DNA of 64,000 nt from Acholeplasmataceae bacterium. GTDB lineage: Bacteria > Bacillota_I > Bacilli_A > Acholeplasmatales > Acholeplasmataceae. This document shows positions 26,000-35,734 of the stretch, one piece after another. A program made the position numbers and the translations under genes. The stretch spans positions 377,518 to 441,517 of the forward strand of contig JAUVXD010000001.1 of the NCBI GenBank assembly GCA_030603805.1, given 5' to 3'. The notes beneath the pieces are model-generated. The model ran no database searches, was not told the DNA's origin, and worked only from the letters and a program-made list of their open reading frames with translations. Position 1 is the stretch's first letter. The number at the start of each line of letters is the position of its first letter.

Positions 26000-26965
26000 T
26001 TATACTGCTGGGTTTAATGCTTTAAATTGAAGTTGAATTTTGACCATATCTTTGTGAATGGCATCGAATGCATCTGCATCCCATCCTTCAATCCATATAT
26101 TGACTCTGATTTTTGCTCTGTAATAGGTTCTACCTAAACTATCTACTTCATCAGTTTCTTGCAAAGTTGCAACGTGTGATTCATTATCTAATGCCTGATA
26201 GGGATCAAATCGATCAACTTGAGACAACCTGTAGCTTGTATTTGGTCTATCTTCTGGTATAGTAAGGAATAATCCTGCTTGATTTGTAAAGTAACTATAT
26301 GCACCAATTCCAACACCAAATCCTCTATAAGGATTGCCAGATGGATCATAGATAAATCTTTTCAAACTTTCTGGATTTCTAATATCTAAGCTATTCATGT
26401 CATCAATAAGTTCTACCACACTAATTCTAATTGCCTCAGTTGCATAATATCTGGCTGTAGTATTTGGTTGGACAAAATCATCAAGGGTTGGCCCATTAAA
26501 GAATCCAATTCGGTTTGTCCAAACAACACCTTGTGAAATAAAGTAAGTACCTTCCATGTTGTCATCAAAAGTCATAAGATTACTTACATCGTTGATGAGA
26601 TAAACACTGTGTTCTTGTCTAATGGTCCTTAGCCATAAGTCAAATGATAGATAATGTTCTCCAGGATGTGCCGGTGCTATTGGTCTTAATCCACCAGTGT
26701 AGAAGTTTACACCATCCATTGAAGTGACATCATAGAGTCTAATATCTCTAAATAATTCTTCGATTTCAACAGCTGGAAGTCTATTTGCAAAATGAATCCC
26801 ATCAATTGAAATCTGTAATTCATTCCCTGAGGATGCTTGAATACTTAATCCATCAATGTTATATGTGGTTGCAACACTGATCCAAGCATAGGATACGGTG
26901 CCAAACACGATGATGGTGACGATAAATGATAGAATCGATATATAAAGCTTCTTAATGCTTTTCAT
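26000..26965 (-). CDS. SipW-type exported protein B (cassette 1)
   Basis: 321 residues from the ATG at 26965; AGGTG lies 6 bases upstream and overlaps the stop of gene A, so the in-frame GTG at 26974 is not preferred. The signal segment SILSFIVTIIVFGTVSYAWISVAT has the SYAW variant of the motif. SIQASSGNELQISIDG opens the mature part, a common start in camelysin-like proteins. It ends KIRVNIWIEGWDADAFDAIHKDM, the shared C-terminal motif. Paralogue at 40608-41570. Candidate surface fibre subunit. Confidence 0.8.
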   Translation of the reverse strand: MKSIKKLYISILSFIVTIIVFGTVSYAWISVATTYNIDGLSIQASSGNELQISIDGIHFANRLPAVEIEELFRDIRLYDVTSMDGVNFYTGGLRPIAPAHPGEHYLSFDLWLRTIRQEHSVYLINDVSNLMTFDDNMEGTYFISQGVVWTNRIGFFNGPTLDDFVQPNTTARYYATEAIRISVVELIDDMNSLDIRNPESLKRFIYDPSGNPYRGFGVGIGAYSYFTNQAGLFLTIPEDRPNTSYRLSQVDRFDPYQALDNESHVATLQETDEVDSLGRTYYRAKIRVNIWIEGWDADAFDAIHKDMVKIQLQFKALNPAV

Positions 26966-26974
26966 ATCAATCAC

Positions 26975-27682
26975 CTAGTTTAATCCGTTGTTGTTAACAG
27001 TGAAGTTCATCGTCATTTTAATCATGCCACCTAAGATTTCATCATTACAATCCGGATCATTTCCTTCTAACCAGATCACAACCGTAAACTTTCTCACTTG
27101 ATTGGGTCTAAAGTTTGGAATGATTCTTCTGGTGACTGTATTACTTGAGATGAAGTGTTCTCCAACAGGCATCCCTGGTGGGTAAGTGTTATCATCAGAG
27201 GTGTCTGGTTTCATATACATGGTTTCTACACCGTTATCAATTACAAGAATTCTAATCGCTTCATCTAAGTTCTTATAAATCTCTGTGATACGAATGTAGT
27301 AACTTAAATCAACTGTTTCAGATCCTTCATTTTTAACATAGAAGGTAAATGCAACATAATCATGGTCGATATCGACATAGTTGCCATTGGTGTTTTGGAT
27401 TTCATCGAGTTTTAACCAACTGTATGTGACATCTCTAGCATCTTGAATCGGTTCACTCATTAATCTTGTTGAACTGGTTAGAAAGTTTTCATCTGTTGAG
27501 AGCGTGATGCCTCTAAGTCTTGCTGCTGTATCGACTGACATGACGAAGTTTCCTGCACTTTGTCCATAAAAGGTAATGATACCAAATGCAATCGAAAGCA
27601 TGCCTGTGATGATGATACCGAGTGTGAAGATTCGATTTCTAATTTTGATTTTTCTAACGCCTAGAATTTTAGATAATCTCAT
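26975..27682 (-). CDS. Exported protein A (cassette 1), first gene after riboswitch 2
   Basis: 235 residues. After a basic start (LSKILGVRKIKIRNR) a helix GIIITGMLSIAFGIITFYGQSAGNFVMSV acts as signal or anchor; unlike B-E it has FYGQSAGNF rather than YAWF. The beta-rich remainder has SYSWLKLDEIQNTNGNYVDIDHDYVAFTFYVKN and ends FTVVIWLEGNDPDCNDEILGGMIKM, the EGxDPD motif typical of TasA/camelysin-like proteins. AAGGAGTG ribosome site. Its expression depends on riboswitch 2. Close paralogue at 41576-42286 (shared SAGNF/NAGNF, SWLKLDE/AWLKLDE). Confidence 0.82.
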   Translation of the reverse strand: MRLSKILGVRKIKIRNRIFTLGIIITGMLSIAFGIITFYGQSAGNFVMSVDTAARLRGITLSTDENFLTSSTRLMSEPIQDARDVTYSWLKLDEIQNTNGNYVDIDHDYVAFTFYVKNEGSETVDLSYYIRITEIYKNLDEAIRILVIDNGVETMYMKPDTSDDNTYPPGMPVGEHFISSNTVTRRIIPNFRPNQVRKFTVVIWLEGNDPDCNDEILGGMIKMTMNFTVNNNGLN

Positions 27683-27731
27683 CGCTACTCACTCCTTTAT
27701 CCACAGTTTTTTTAATGCTTTTTATGGAAAC

Positions 27732-27825
27732 AAAAAAGCCAGTGTCACGTTAATGACAACTGGCTACCTTTACAATTAGGCCCTTTAGCTTTGCGTCACT
27801 AGGTTTCCCTAGTTTTGCCTTTTTA
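27732..27825 (-). promoter_or_regulatory. c-di-GMP-I (GEMM-I) riboswitch 2 with terminator
   Basis: Minus strand: AGGCAAAACTAGG, GAAA tetraloop, CCTAG, GTGACGCAAAGC, AGGGCC, then AGGTAGCC, all in GEMM-I order and nearly identical in core to riboswitch 1 (which has a GUAA loop). The terminator follows: AGCCAGTTGTCA pairs with TGACACTGGCT and is followed by six T (27732-27764). It precedes gene A of cassette 1 and so governs A-B-C-signal peptidase-ATPase-coiled coil-D-second signal peptidase. Confidence 0.92.
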
Positions 27826-27856
27826 CATTATGGTATCCTTTTCGAGATACACTTTG

Positions 27857-27885
27857 ATTATAGTTCATGTCAATTGTGGTGTCAA
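27857..27885 (-). promoter_or_regulatory. Promoter of riboswitch 2 / cassette 1
   Basis: Perfect consensus: TTGACA (27880-27885), exactly 17 bases, TATAAT (27857-27862) on the minus strand; start near 27850, about 25 nt before the aptamer. Confidence 0.88.
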
Positions 27886-28049
27886 TAGTTTCAACTCATT
27901 TTTTCACACATTTTAATTTAAATTTTTCTTCGTTTTTTTATAAAGTATTAATACTTTAGCCAATTTCCTCTTTTTAACATTTTTTTTATTTTGATTGAAA
28001 TTTGTTGAAATTTTTGATTTTTTTTGATTTTTTTTGATTTTTTTACGTT
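27886..28049. other. A/T-rich spacer between the two cassettes
   Basis: No coding signal. It contains a perfect 18-bp palindrome TAAAGTATTAATACTTTA (27941-27958), about 55 bp upstream of the riboswitch 2 promoter, and three exact tandem copies of TTTTTGATTT (28011-28040). There is no GC-rich hairpin, so no ordinary terminator for the upstream giant gene is visible; read-through into cassette 1 is possible. Confidence 0.6.
28011..28040. repeat. Tandem 10-bp repeat, three copies
   Basis: TTTTTGATTT three times without a mismatch, immediately beyond the stop of giant gene G2 (28050). Slippage-prone tract. Confidence 0.85.
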
Positions 28050-31000
28050 TTATTCTGGTAAAACAGGGATTTCTGTTGTCACCCATTCTCCCCAAGGTCT
28101 CGTCTCATTTCGATCAACAATCACGACCGTAATGAAATATTTTTTAGGGAGCAGTGCATTTTCTAACACAAAAGAATTTCCAGATATGACTTGACTTTGA
28201 ACAATGACATAATAAGACAAATCTTTCCCTATACTAGGTAGCACTTGATACATCCCACTCATCGTCGTTTGGAAAGCATGGTTCTTAAAGGTATCCGTTA
28301 ATACATCATAGGTAGCATGAACTCCCATCTCTAAGACTGGCAAACTGCTACATCCAAATATCAAATCACACACGCGTACCTTGACAAAGAGTGCATCTAT
28401 AGATTGTGAGGACTGATTAGAGATAGTTAGGTTAAATCTGATATTATTTGAAATATCTTGAACAGCAATATAGTAATTCGTGTAGTTCAATGGATTGATA
28501 TCAGGATCATAGTCATGTGCATAGACGCGATATAAGATAAAGTTGAATGTATCACCGATGGGAGAAAAATCTGCATTTAAAACATCCGATTGATATTCAG
28601 GACCGATATTGAGATAATCAATGACCCGACGAATCGTTCCACCATGAGGGAGTGTGAAGGTGGGTTGATAAAAGGTTAGATTAGTTTTTTGAACTTGGCC
28701 TACGATCCAAAAAGCTGGCTCTTCTGCATAATTACCATAATAAATACCTTTTGTGGGGAGGACAGTAATACTTCTAAGTTCTGGGTTTTCATATAAGAAT
28801 GTATACGTGTTTTCAGTAAGTGCTTGATAATGAACAATGGTATTAAACCCAGAATAGATGGTATCTGAAATAAACTGAATGTCTGAGATTAAACTGTTAT
28901 TATTTTGAACCTTTTCAAAGATGACAGGTTCAAAATCAAATGTCCAACTGAGTTGTTCTCCCCAGATGAAAACTTCTTGTTCATATCTTGCATTAAACTG
29001 GTACACCCCAAGTGGAATAAAGCGATTGAAATCAACTTCAAAACCAACCCCTGCTAAGAGATTAATAAAATAATCTTGATGAAGTATAGCCTGATCATGA
29101 CCAGCAGGTATCATCAGCGATGTCATAGATATGGTCTGTTGATTTTTTACAAAAACATGCTTTAAATCAAACTCAATGCGAACGGTTGGTGCTTCTGTAT
29201 AAGCGATGATAGTTGGTTCACTGGTATATTCAATTAAACTACCGTTCATATAAATGGATTCTGGAATGACAACATATGGATGTTCTCTTAAGATATGTGT
29301 GAATATGGACTCAGTTCCATTTTCGGCTTCAATACGATATAAAATTTTATATTGATATCGATTTACTGCGTAGGTTTCAATCATCAGTTCGATATCTTTA
29401 AGGGTTGCGAAATTTGAAATTTCTAAACCTGATAGATAACTTGGAAGATTTTGATCCATTTCATCGAATGAAATATTTTCTAGTAATGATAAATTGGAAA
29501 AATTCACATGAGATGTTCTTAAGTCATCTGGATCATAATATATACCATAATCAATCATATGAACTTCTGATTGTGTATTGGGTATAAACGTTTTCCCATC
29601 AAAGGTATAAGATTTAATTTGTGCTTCAGGACTTTTCATTTTCTCAAACCTAATAATTGCAACCTCACCTGTAATCATCAAAATTTCAATGCGATAAGCA
29701 CCTGAAGGGAGTAGGTCATCTACTTTAAACAAAAGATTCACTGTACCACTGCCAAGAACACCTGAAAAATGATAGTTAATGTTCGTGTTGCTCACAATAC
29801 CGTTTTCTAGTTGATAAAAATTAGGGTCTAAAAGTTCATCTTCATGACCAGGTTCATCGTAATAAACTTTAACTTGTGGTTTTAAATCATATTGATGTGG
29901 CAAGTTTAAAGTTTGATATGTCACATTGAGTATGCCTTCTTGTTGGTAAAGTCTATAACTTATGGGTGTGTTTGCTGTCACATCTCTAAAGTTAGAAAAT
30001 GATGGTAATGCATGTTGTCCATTCACATGAAGACTTAATAGATTGCTCAGTCCAGCATCTTCTGTTCGAACTATTCGGATATTGTAGTCTTGATATGTGT
30101 TTGGGTCATCTTCATGATAGTTTGAGGCTTTAACTCTAATTGAACCATAATAATCGGAAATGGCATCAATCTTCTCACCTGTCGTCGGATTAGAAATCAG
30201 ATCATAAGTTCCCAGTGACTTAGGTACCTTTGTTAAATCATTTTCCACAAGGGTTGCCCCTTCTGATATGTTATATGCGTTTTCTCTATTGGAAATGCCA
30301 AAATAAAGATCATTTCCAGCATAGATTTTCACCTGTTGTTCGACACGGTCATAAGTCATGAGTTCTTGTGAGGGTCCTGCATACGTATAAATAGGTCCAT
30401 AATTGGGTGGAAAGGGGAATGTTGTTGCTTTATAAGGACCATACCCTGGCTGAACTAAAGTTTGGGATAAAACTTGGTATCCAGGTTCATTCACCCACCA
30501 TGCATTACCACTAATAAAATTTTTAACATGTGGACGGTGAATGTATAGCATGCTTAAATGAGATTGTGCACCACTTAAGTCAGTTTGGGCATAGATAGCA
30601 CTACCAACCAAATCATCTGTATCTTTAACCGATTTGGGGTTACTGGTGTATTGAAAAGTAACGTTATAAATACCATCCGTATGATAAGGACCAATGGCAT
30701 CATAACTTGAACCACTCTTTTTATATGCACCGACAATTTTATAGGTCCAAGTGCCTGCTTCATTGATATATGGAACTTTTCGACCTTTACCCACACCAAA
30801 AGATGTTTCATAATATCCAACGACATGTTGAGTCGATACGCTTTGATGACTTAAGATACTTGCATTGGTAGGTAAATAATATGTAATCAGTTTTCTTGCT
30901 TCATTGATTTCTGGTTTCGAAAGTGTTAGTCCCTGTTCTATGGGTTCTCCTTCACTATTTGTTTGAACGATTTCAAGATCGTATAGATAGCTAGCTGAAG

Positions 31001-34000
31001 CTGGACTCACCTGCTTCATTTTGTTTTTTAAAAAATACAGAGGGGAGCCGATATCTTGCTCACTACCTTGCCAAATTGTACTAGGCTGACTCGATGTTTT
31101 GGGACTTAATCGATTTAAATCCAGTGCATCTGGTAAATAGTGGCCATGATGAATGGACTTGCTATCGGTCATTGCATAAATGCCTATATAGGGTTCGCCT
31201 AAATTTTGATCGAGCTTAGCTAAGAGGGTTTCTCCGATATCGATTCTTCTTGTATAAATCAAATATTTAGACAAATATTGTTCGGATCCTGTCGTTTTAT
31301 TGACTAAAGGCAGATAAAACATCCCCCCAGGATTTTCACTCATCGTATATGCAGAAACAACCTTACCATAAAGGGTTGTTTTGGAGTTATACGATAATGG
31401 GAAATGATTAAAAGGTTCTTTGGATTGATCGACAGGTTTGATGGTCTTCATTTCGTTAATGATATCTAATAATGTTTGATTACCTAAACCATATTGAATC
31501 ATATCATTAGATAAAGAGACTGTAGGTGCATTGCCTAAGATGTCATTTTTAGGATCAAAATTGATGATGTTTCTAAAATTGATTAGATCAATTGGAAACT
31601 TATTGGATGAGGTTGATTGATTTAAAAATGTCCAAGACTCAGTCCCTGTATGAAACTTACCAAAAATGGCACCAAAGGCGTTTAATAAGGTGCGTGTGGG
31701 ATTTGAGTTCAACTCAAGTTCATAAGTGCTACTATAGCTTGAAATCGCTCTAATACGCCCATAATTGATGATATTGCCTAAATAGATTTCATTGGATTGA
31801 ACGAGTGCCCCAAATCGGTTTAATGGAATGAATCCGATGATACCACTACTTAAATATTTGCTGTAAACATCGCCATAGTTCATGACACTGATGATCGATG
31901 ATAAACCAAGTGTTAGTATACCGGAAGCTTTAGATCTTGTTTCTTGTGAGATGGTGAGTGATTCTTGGTGGTTACTCCATGCGTAGATTTCTCCATAGTT
32001 AATGGCAAACATGATCTTTTGAAAGCGATGGTTTGAACCTGTTTGAATGAGATTGCCATTTTCAAGTCGATCATTTCTTAAGACGATGCCAGATGCATGT
32101 GAAAACCCTGAACCTAAATTTAAAGCTTCAACAGTTCCAGCATTTGATGCATCTCTTAAAAATGCATACTGGCCAAGCTGAGCATAGATTAGTCCAGCTG
32201 CTTCATTGTCTAAGGGTGTTTGATGATAGTTTTTAATATGGCCTGTATTGTACGCATTGGTTAAGAGTGATTCATTATAAATTGCGACACCTGAAAGTTT
32301 GGATGAGCCTGTAAAATTGCCACTTAGTGTGAGATAACCATGATTTAAAATGTGATCAAGTGGGCTTGTGTATTCTGTCAGAAAATTAACACTTGAATGC
32401 ACATAATTTTGTGAGATCAAATGATTTGAATTCGCATTCTTATATAATATACCTGACATGAAAATATTCATTAAAACGGATGCTTCGGTTTGTTTAAAAA
32501 TACTCAGATGACCACCATTATATAGATCAAAGGCAGTTTTATCTTGATTGAGTGTCTCTAATAAGCCTAAAACATAAAGATTGCCTTGAGTTAATCCTGA
32601 TCCATGATTGAATATGACTTCGATATTGCCATCATTTCTTAAATGACGATAATCTAAATGATTACCTAGTGCATTACCAGAAATTTTAAGATGAGGTTGA
32701 GTGACTAAATGACTCGATGTAAAATTGAAATTTCCTGTGTTATAAGATTGGGTAAGACGACCTGAAGATTCACCTCTTTGGTTTAAGTTTGCAGCAAAAC
32801 TATCGATTAAACTTAAATTGAGTGCACTATGACTTTCGTTAAATAAGCCTTGATAGGTCGCATTTAAGTTTTCTGCAACCATCACTCCAGATCCATGGAT
32901 GGTGATGTCACTGAGATCAGCTTCAGATAGATAGATGTTTTCTAAAAGATCAATTTTGAGTATACCCTGATTCGATAGATTGGTAAATGAAGCAATGGAA
33001 TCTTCACTATAGCCACTACCGTCAACATTCATGACTCCTGAAAAGTTAGAACTTAATTTCGAGGATAGGTTTAGCGTGAGATCGCCTTGATTGAATAAAC
33101 CTGAGATCATATTTTTTTGATCAACGATTAATCCAAAAATGCCACCAACATAACTCATCCCTAAATGTGATCCAAGATTATGAGAAACAATATCACCTAA
33201 ATTCATCAATTTTTCTGCAGTGATGATTTTACCGTGACCTAAAATACCTGCAACATAAGTTGTTTGATTTTGGTAAGATGCATAGCCAACGCCTAAAACA
33301 TCAACATCACTTTTGATATAAGATAACGATATGCCTTCAGAATATCCAAGTATACCTGCAGTTGCACTATGATTGCTATCTAATCGAAAAGATTGAATAT
33401 TTTGGTGGATGGCTCCAACTGCAGAAATGTTTGTTAAATTTCCGGTTCCCTCTCCTACCAAACCACCGACTAAAAGTTTTGATATAGGTGTTATTGACGA
33501 ACGAATATTCACATGTAAATTTAAATGAACATCATCAATCAACCCTTGATTCATTTGTCCGGCAATCGCACCAACTAAGATTTTAGTTCGGTGTGCATGG
33601 TTGATAATGTCGGTTGTATCAATGGATAATCCTACAAAATTTAGATGTCTGACTTGACCAAAAAGTAAAGCAAACAATCCATATGATGCAAAATTACCTA
33701 ATGCCGTTCCTTTTCTAATTCTAAGATCGATAATACTATGATAATCTTTGGTTCCACCTGATAAGGATGTTCTTTCATAAAGTATGGTCTCTTCTGAAAT
33801 TAAACTCGAAGATAATTGACCTGAAAATGCCACAGGTGCAGCAACATATGCATCTATCGATACTTGATTCATATCAATATCATGAATGATTTGATAATGT
33901 GCGGATCTAAAATAACCAGAAACTAAAAAAAGTTCATTCATATAAAGAAGATCTAACGCATCTTTAATGAATAAAATACCATCTTGATAAGCTAATCCTC

Positions 34001-35048
34001 TTAAGATTGGATAATGATGATATAAGGTGAGCTGACCTAAAAAATTAAGATCTGTTGTCAACCCATGGTATGAATGATTAAAATACCAATCACTAGAAAA
34101 ATAGGAAGCATTTTGAAAATCATCTTTTGTAAGTCCTATGGCAAATGATGTTGAAGCATTGCGATCAACATAAATACTTTGATCATAATAAACTTGATCC
34201 AGTGTTCCGGTATTTTCTCTTAAGAAAACAGATGTCGATAAAATATTAAACACAGAAAGTGCTTTGACATGTGGGGTTGCAACATAGGCATTTGAGATAT
34301 GTCCTTTATTAACCGAGACTAAACCTGATAAGTGCATATCACCTTCAATGTGTAATCCTGATGTTTCTCTTCTCGTATCTACATAATAAACATTTTGAAT
34401 CAGACCGTTGTTTTCTCCAACTAATGGTGCAACATGCGCCATAAGTCCCCAATCAATGGGTTGAATCATAATGGGGTTAATTAATCCGAAATTTTTAATT
34501 TCAGCAGAGGAACTGATGACTGAAAACATCGAAAAATAACGCATACCAAAATAGAGTTGGTCATACGTGTTCTGATCAAGTATGGTTTGAAAATATAGGT
34601 TTGAGATTTCAAAACCTTGACCATCAAATGTGCCTGTGAAAGGCTCTGCAAAGCCAATGGGATGAAATCTATAAGCAACCGATGTTAAGACTGCATCATA
34701 GTAATCGATATGATTGCCAAGTACATAATCCAAGGACAAAAAGAGTGTTTTATGTTCACCCATTGAGGCAACAGAAAAATGGTATAAGTCCATCGCATTT
34801 TCAATAACAACCTTTTTTTCGACATCGATTAAGTGGGGTTGTTGATAAATTGAACTAAAGGGTACATAAGGGCTGTCAATAGAAACTTCTCTTAAGACCT
34901 CGTGTGTCATGTCTAGACCTTTCCATTGTTCAATCAGATCATAATCTGCTGCAATCACGTCACTTGGGTGTTCAAATCTAAAAAAAAGGAGCAATGTGAT
35001 GATCACAAGACATAGGAAAGTAACTTTCTTAAGTAGACTTCTGATCAT
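28050..35048 (-). CDS. Giant secreted GLUG/beta-helix surface protein (cassette 2, gene G)
   Basis: 2,332 residues from the ATG at 35048, chosen because AAAGGAG lies 8 bases upstream; the ATG at 35072 lacks a ribosome site. Signal segment about 6-25 (KVTFLCLVIITLLLFF). FTGTFDGQGFEISNLYF near 135 and repeated GLUG-like units to about 1,100 indicate a beta-helix. Around 1,660 a cadherin-like sandwich pattern (IVRTEDAGLSNLLSLHVNG) is visible. Colinear with the giant protein at 10339-17703 over nearly all its length, but it stops at WGEWVTTEIPVLPE and lacks the carbohydrate-binding-like tail. No sorting signal or C-terminal helix. Likely a secreted matrix/adhesion protein. Confidence 0.85.
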   Translation of the reverse strand: MIRSLLKKVTFLCLVIITLLLFFRFEHPSDVIAADYDLIEQWKGLDMTHEVLREVSIDSPYVPFSSIYQQPHLIDVEKKVVIENAMDLYHFSVASMGEHKTLFLSLDYVLGNHIDYYDAVLTSVAYRFHPIGFAEPFTGTFDGQGFEISNLYFQTILDQNTYDQLYFGMRYFSMFSVISSSAEIKNFGLINPIMIQPIDWGLMAHVAPLVGENNGLIQNVYYVDTRRETSGLHIEGDMHLSGLVSVNKGHISNAYVATPHVKALSVFNILSTSVFLRENTGTLDQVYYDQSIYVDRNASTSFAIGLTKDDFQNASYFSSDWYFNHSYHGLTTDLNFLGQLTLYHHYPILRGLAYQDGILFIKDALDLLYMNELFLVSGYFRSAHYQIIHDIDMNQVSIDAYVAAPVAFSGQLSSSLISEETILYERTSLSGGTKDYHSIIDLRIRKGTALGNFASYGLFALLFGQVRHLNFVGLSIDTTDIINHAHRTKILVGAIAGQMNQGLIDDVHLNLHVNIRSSITPISKLLVGGLVGEGTGNLTNISAVGAIHQNIQSFRLDSNHSATAGILGYSEGISLSYIKSDVDVLGVGYASYQNQTTYVAGILGHGKIITAEKLMNLGDIVSHNLGSHLGMSYVGGIFGLIVDQKNMISGLFNQGDLTLNLSSKLSSNFSGVMNVDGSGYSEDSIASFTNLSNQGILKIDLLENIYLSEADLSDITIHGSGVMVAENLNATYQGLFNESHSALNLSLIDSFAANLNQRGESSGRLTQSYNTGNFNFTSSHLVTQPHLKISGNALGNHLDYRHLRNDGNIEVIFNHGSGLTQGNLYVLGLLETLNQDKTAFDLYNGGHLSIFKQTEASVLMNIFMSGILYKNANSNHLISQNYVHSSVNFLTEYTSPLDHILNHGYLTLSGNFTGSSKLSGVAIYNESLLTNAYNTGHIKNYHQTPLDNEAAGLIYAQLGQYAFLRDASNAGTVEALNLGSGFSHASGIVLRNDRLENGNLIQTGSNHRFQKIMFAINYGEIYAWSNHQESLTISQETRSKASGILTLGLSSIISVMNYGDVYSKYLSSGIIGFIPLNRFGALVQSNEIYLGNIINYGRIRAISSYSSTYELELNSNPTRTLLNAFGAIFGKFHTGTESWTFLNQSTSSNKFPIDLINFRNIINFDPKNDILGNAPTVSLSNDMIQYGLGNQTLLDIINEMKTIKPVDQSKEPFNHFPLSYNSKTTLYGKVVSAYTMSENPGGMFYLPLVNKTTGSEQYLSKYLIYTRRIDIGETLLAKLDQNLGEPYIGIYAMTDSKSIHHGHYLPDALDLNRLSPKTSSQPSTIWQGSEQDIGSPLYFLKNKMKQVSPASASYLYDLEIVQTNSEGEPIEQGLTLSKPEINEARKLITYYLPTNASILSHQSVSTQHVVGYYETSFGVGKGRKVPYINEAGTWTYKIVGAYKKSGSSYDAIGPYHTDGIYNVTFQYTSNPKSVKDTDDLVGSAIYAQTDLSGAQSHLSMLYIHRPHVKNFISGNAWWVNEPGYQVLSQTLVQPGYGPYKATTFPFPPNYGPIYTYAGPSQELMTYDRVEQQVKIYAGNDLYFGISNRENAYNISEGATLVENDLTKVPKSLGTYDLISNPTTGEKIDAISDYYGSIRVKASNYHEDDPNTYQDYNIRIVRTEDAGLSNLLSLHVNGQHALPSFSNFRDVTANTPISYRLYQQEGILNVTYQTLNLPHQYDLKPQVKVYYDEPGHEDELLDPNFYQLENGIVSNTNINYHFSGVLGSGTVNLLFKVDDLLPSGAYRIEILMITGEVAIIRFEKMKSPEAQIKSYTFDGKTFIPNTQSEVHMIDYGIYYDPDDLRTSHVNFSNLSLLENISFDEMDQNLPSYLSGLEISNFATLKDIELMIETYAVNRYQYKILYRIEAENGTESIFTHILREHPYVVIPESIYMNGSLIEYTSEPTIIAYTEAPTVRIEFDLKHVFVKNQQTISMTSLMIPAGHDQAILHQDYFINLLAGVGFEVDFNRFIPLGVYQFNARYEQEVFIWGEQLSWTFDFEPVIFEKVQNNNSLISDIQFISDTIYSGFNTIVHYQALTENTYTFLYENPELRSITVLPTKGIYYGNYAEEPAFWIVGQVQKTNLTFYQPTFTLPHGGTIRRVIDYLNIGPEYQSDVLNADFSPIGDTFNFILYRVYAHDYDPDINPLNYTNYYIAVQDISNNIRFNLTISNQSSQSIDALFVKVRVCDLIFGCSSLPVLEMGVHATYDVLTDTFKNHAFQTTMSGMYQVLPSIGKDLSYYVIVQSQVISGNSFVLENALLPKKYFITVVIVDRNETRPWGEWVTTEIPVLPE

Positions 35049-35064
35049 AATATCGCTCCTTTCT

Positions 35065-35730
35065 TCATTCAAAAAAATTAGTATTTAAGCCCCATAAAGC
35101 ATAGAGTCTATTGGCTTGAATCACTTCGACTTTAATGCCAAGTTTTAAGGTACATGTTTCTTCATAGATGTCATTTTCTCTGACTGGATATGCATCTCCA
35201 CCTGAAATTAAGTGAATTTGAGTCACCCCAGGTTCTAATATGACTGGATGATAGCTATATCGATCGAGTCCAAATTTTGGTTGATAATCTTGTGCAAGTT
35301 TAAGTAAAGTATAAGGGTAGTATAAGCTTGATTTTTGTCCGATATAGATCGATTCATACACGGGGTCCATGGGATAAAGTCCATCAGGATTGAAAGTACG
35401 TTTGAGTTCCCATTCATCTTTAAGTTCAATGCGTGCATAGGCTAAAATCTTTGTTTGAATTAAAATGACGACATTCAGTTTACCGATGAAATTTGGACTA
35501 TCTGGATCATAGGCATTGACAATAATCGTTTGGTTTTCTTGATCATAATAAATACTTTCTTGATCAATTGATAAATCATCAAATGAAACCAAAAGCATAA
35601 TATCAAAAGTGCCTTTTTCAAGAATAATCGTTTTGATGTGCGTCTGGGTAAAGTAAGCATATGTCCATGTTAAAAGACTGAGTAAAAAAAAGATGATAAC
35701 ACTATAGATAATGATAATTTTTTTTCTCAA
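35065..35730 (-). CDS. Exported/anchored small surface protein F (cassette 2)
   Basis: About 221 residues if it starts at the TTG at 35730, which has GGAGGTT 7-8 bases upstream and aligns with the start of its paralogue at 18411; an in-frame ATG at 35748 and GTG at 35760 lie inside gene E without a ribosome site. The N-terminal helix IIIIYSVIIFFLLSLLTWTYAYFTQ ends in YAYFT. Shared with the paralogue: IIVNAYDPDSPNFIGKLNVVI, DEWELKRTF, HLISGGDAYPVRENDIYEE, VEVIQANR. No IWxEGxDPD. Function unknown; next to giant protein G in both cassettes. Confidence 0.72.
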   Translation of the reverse strand: MRKKIIIIYSVIIFFLLSLLTWTYAYFTQTHIKTIILEKGTFDIMLLVSFDDLSIDQESIYYDQENQTIIVNAYDPDSPNFIGKLNVVILIQTKILAYARIELKDEWELKRTFNPDGLYPMDPVYESIYIGQKSSLYYPYTLLKLAQDYQPKFGLDRYSYHPVILEPGVTQIHLISGGDAYPVRENDIYEETCTLKLGIKVEVIQANRLYALWGLNTNFFE

Positions 35731-35734
35731 ATCA

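Noticed and set aside
28011-28049. T-rich repeat as terminator of the giant gene
   Set aside because: The T run is on the plus strand, whereas the gene is on the minus strand, and there is no stem.
27913-28095. Possible small lysine-rich gene on the minus strand
   Set aside because: It is the overlap of the giant gene's 3' end with a low-complexity A/T spacer; no ribosome site, and the K-rich sequence comes from the A-rich repeats.
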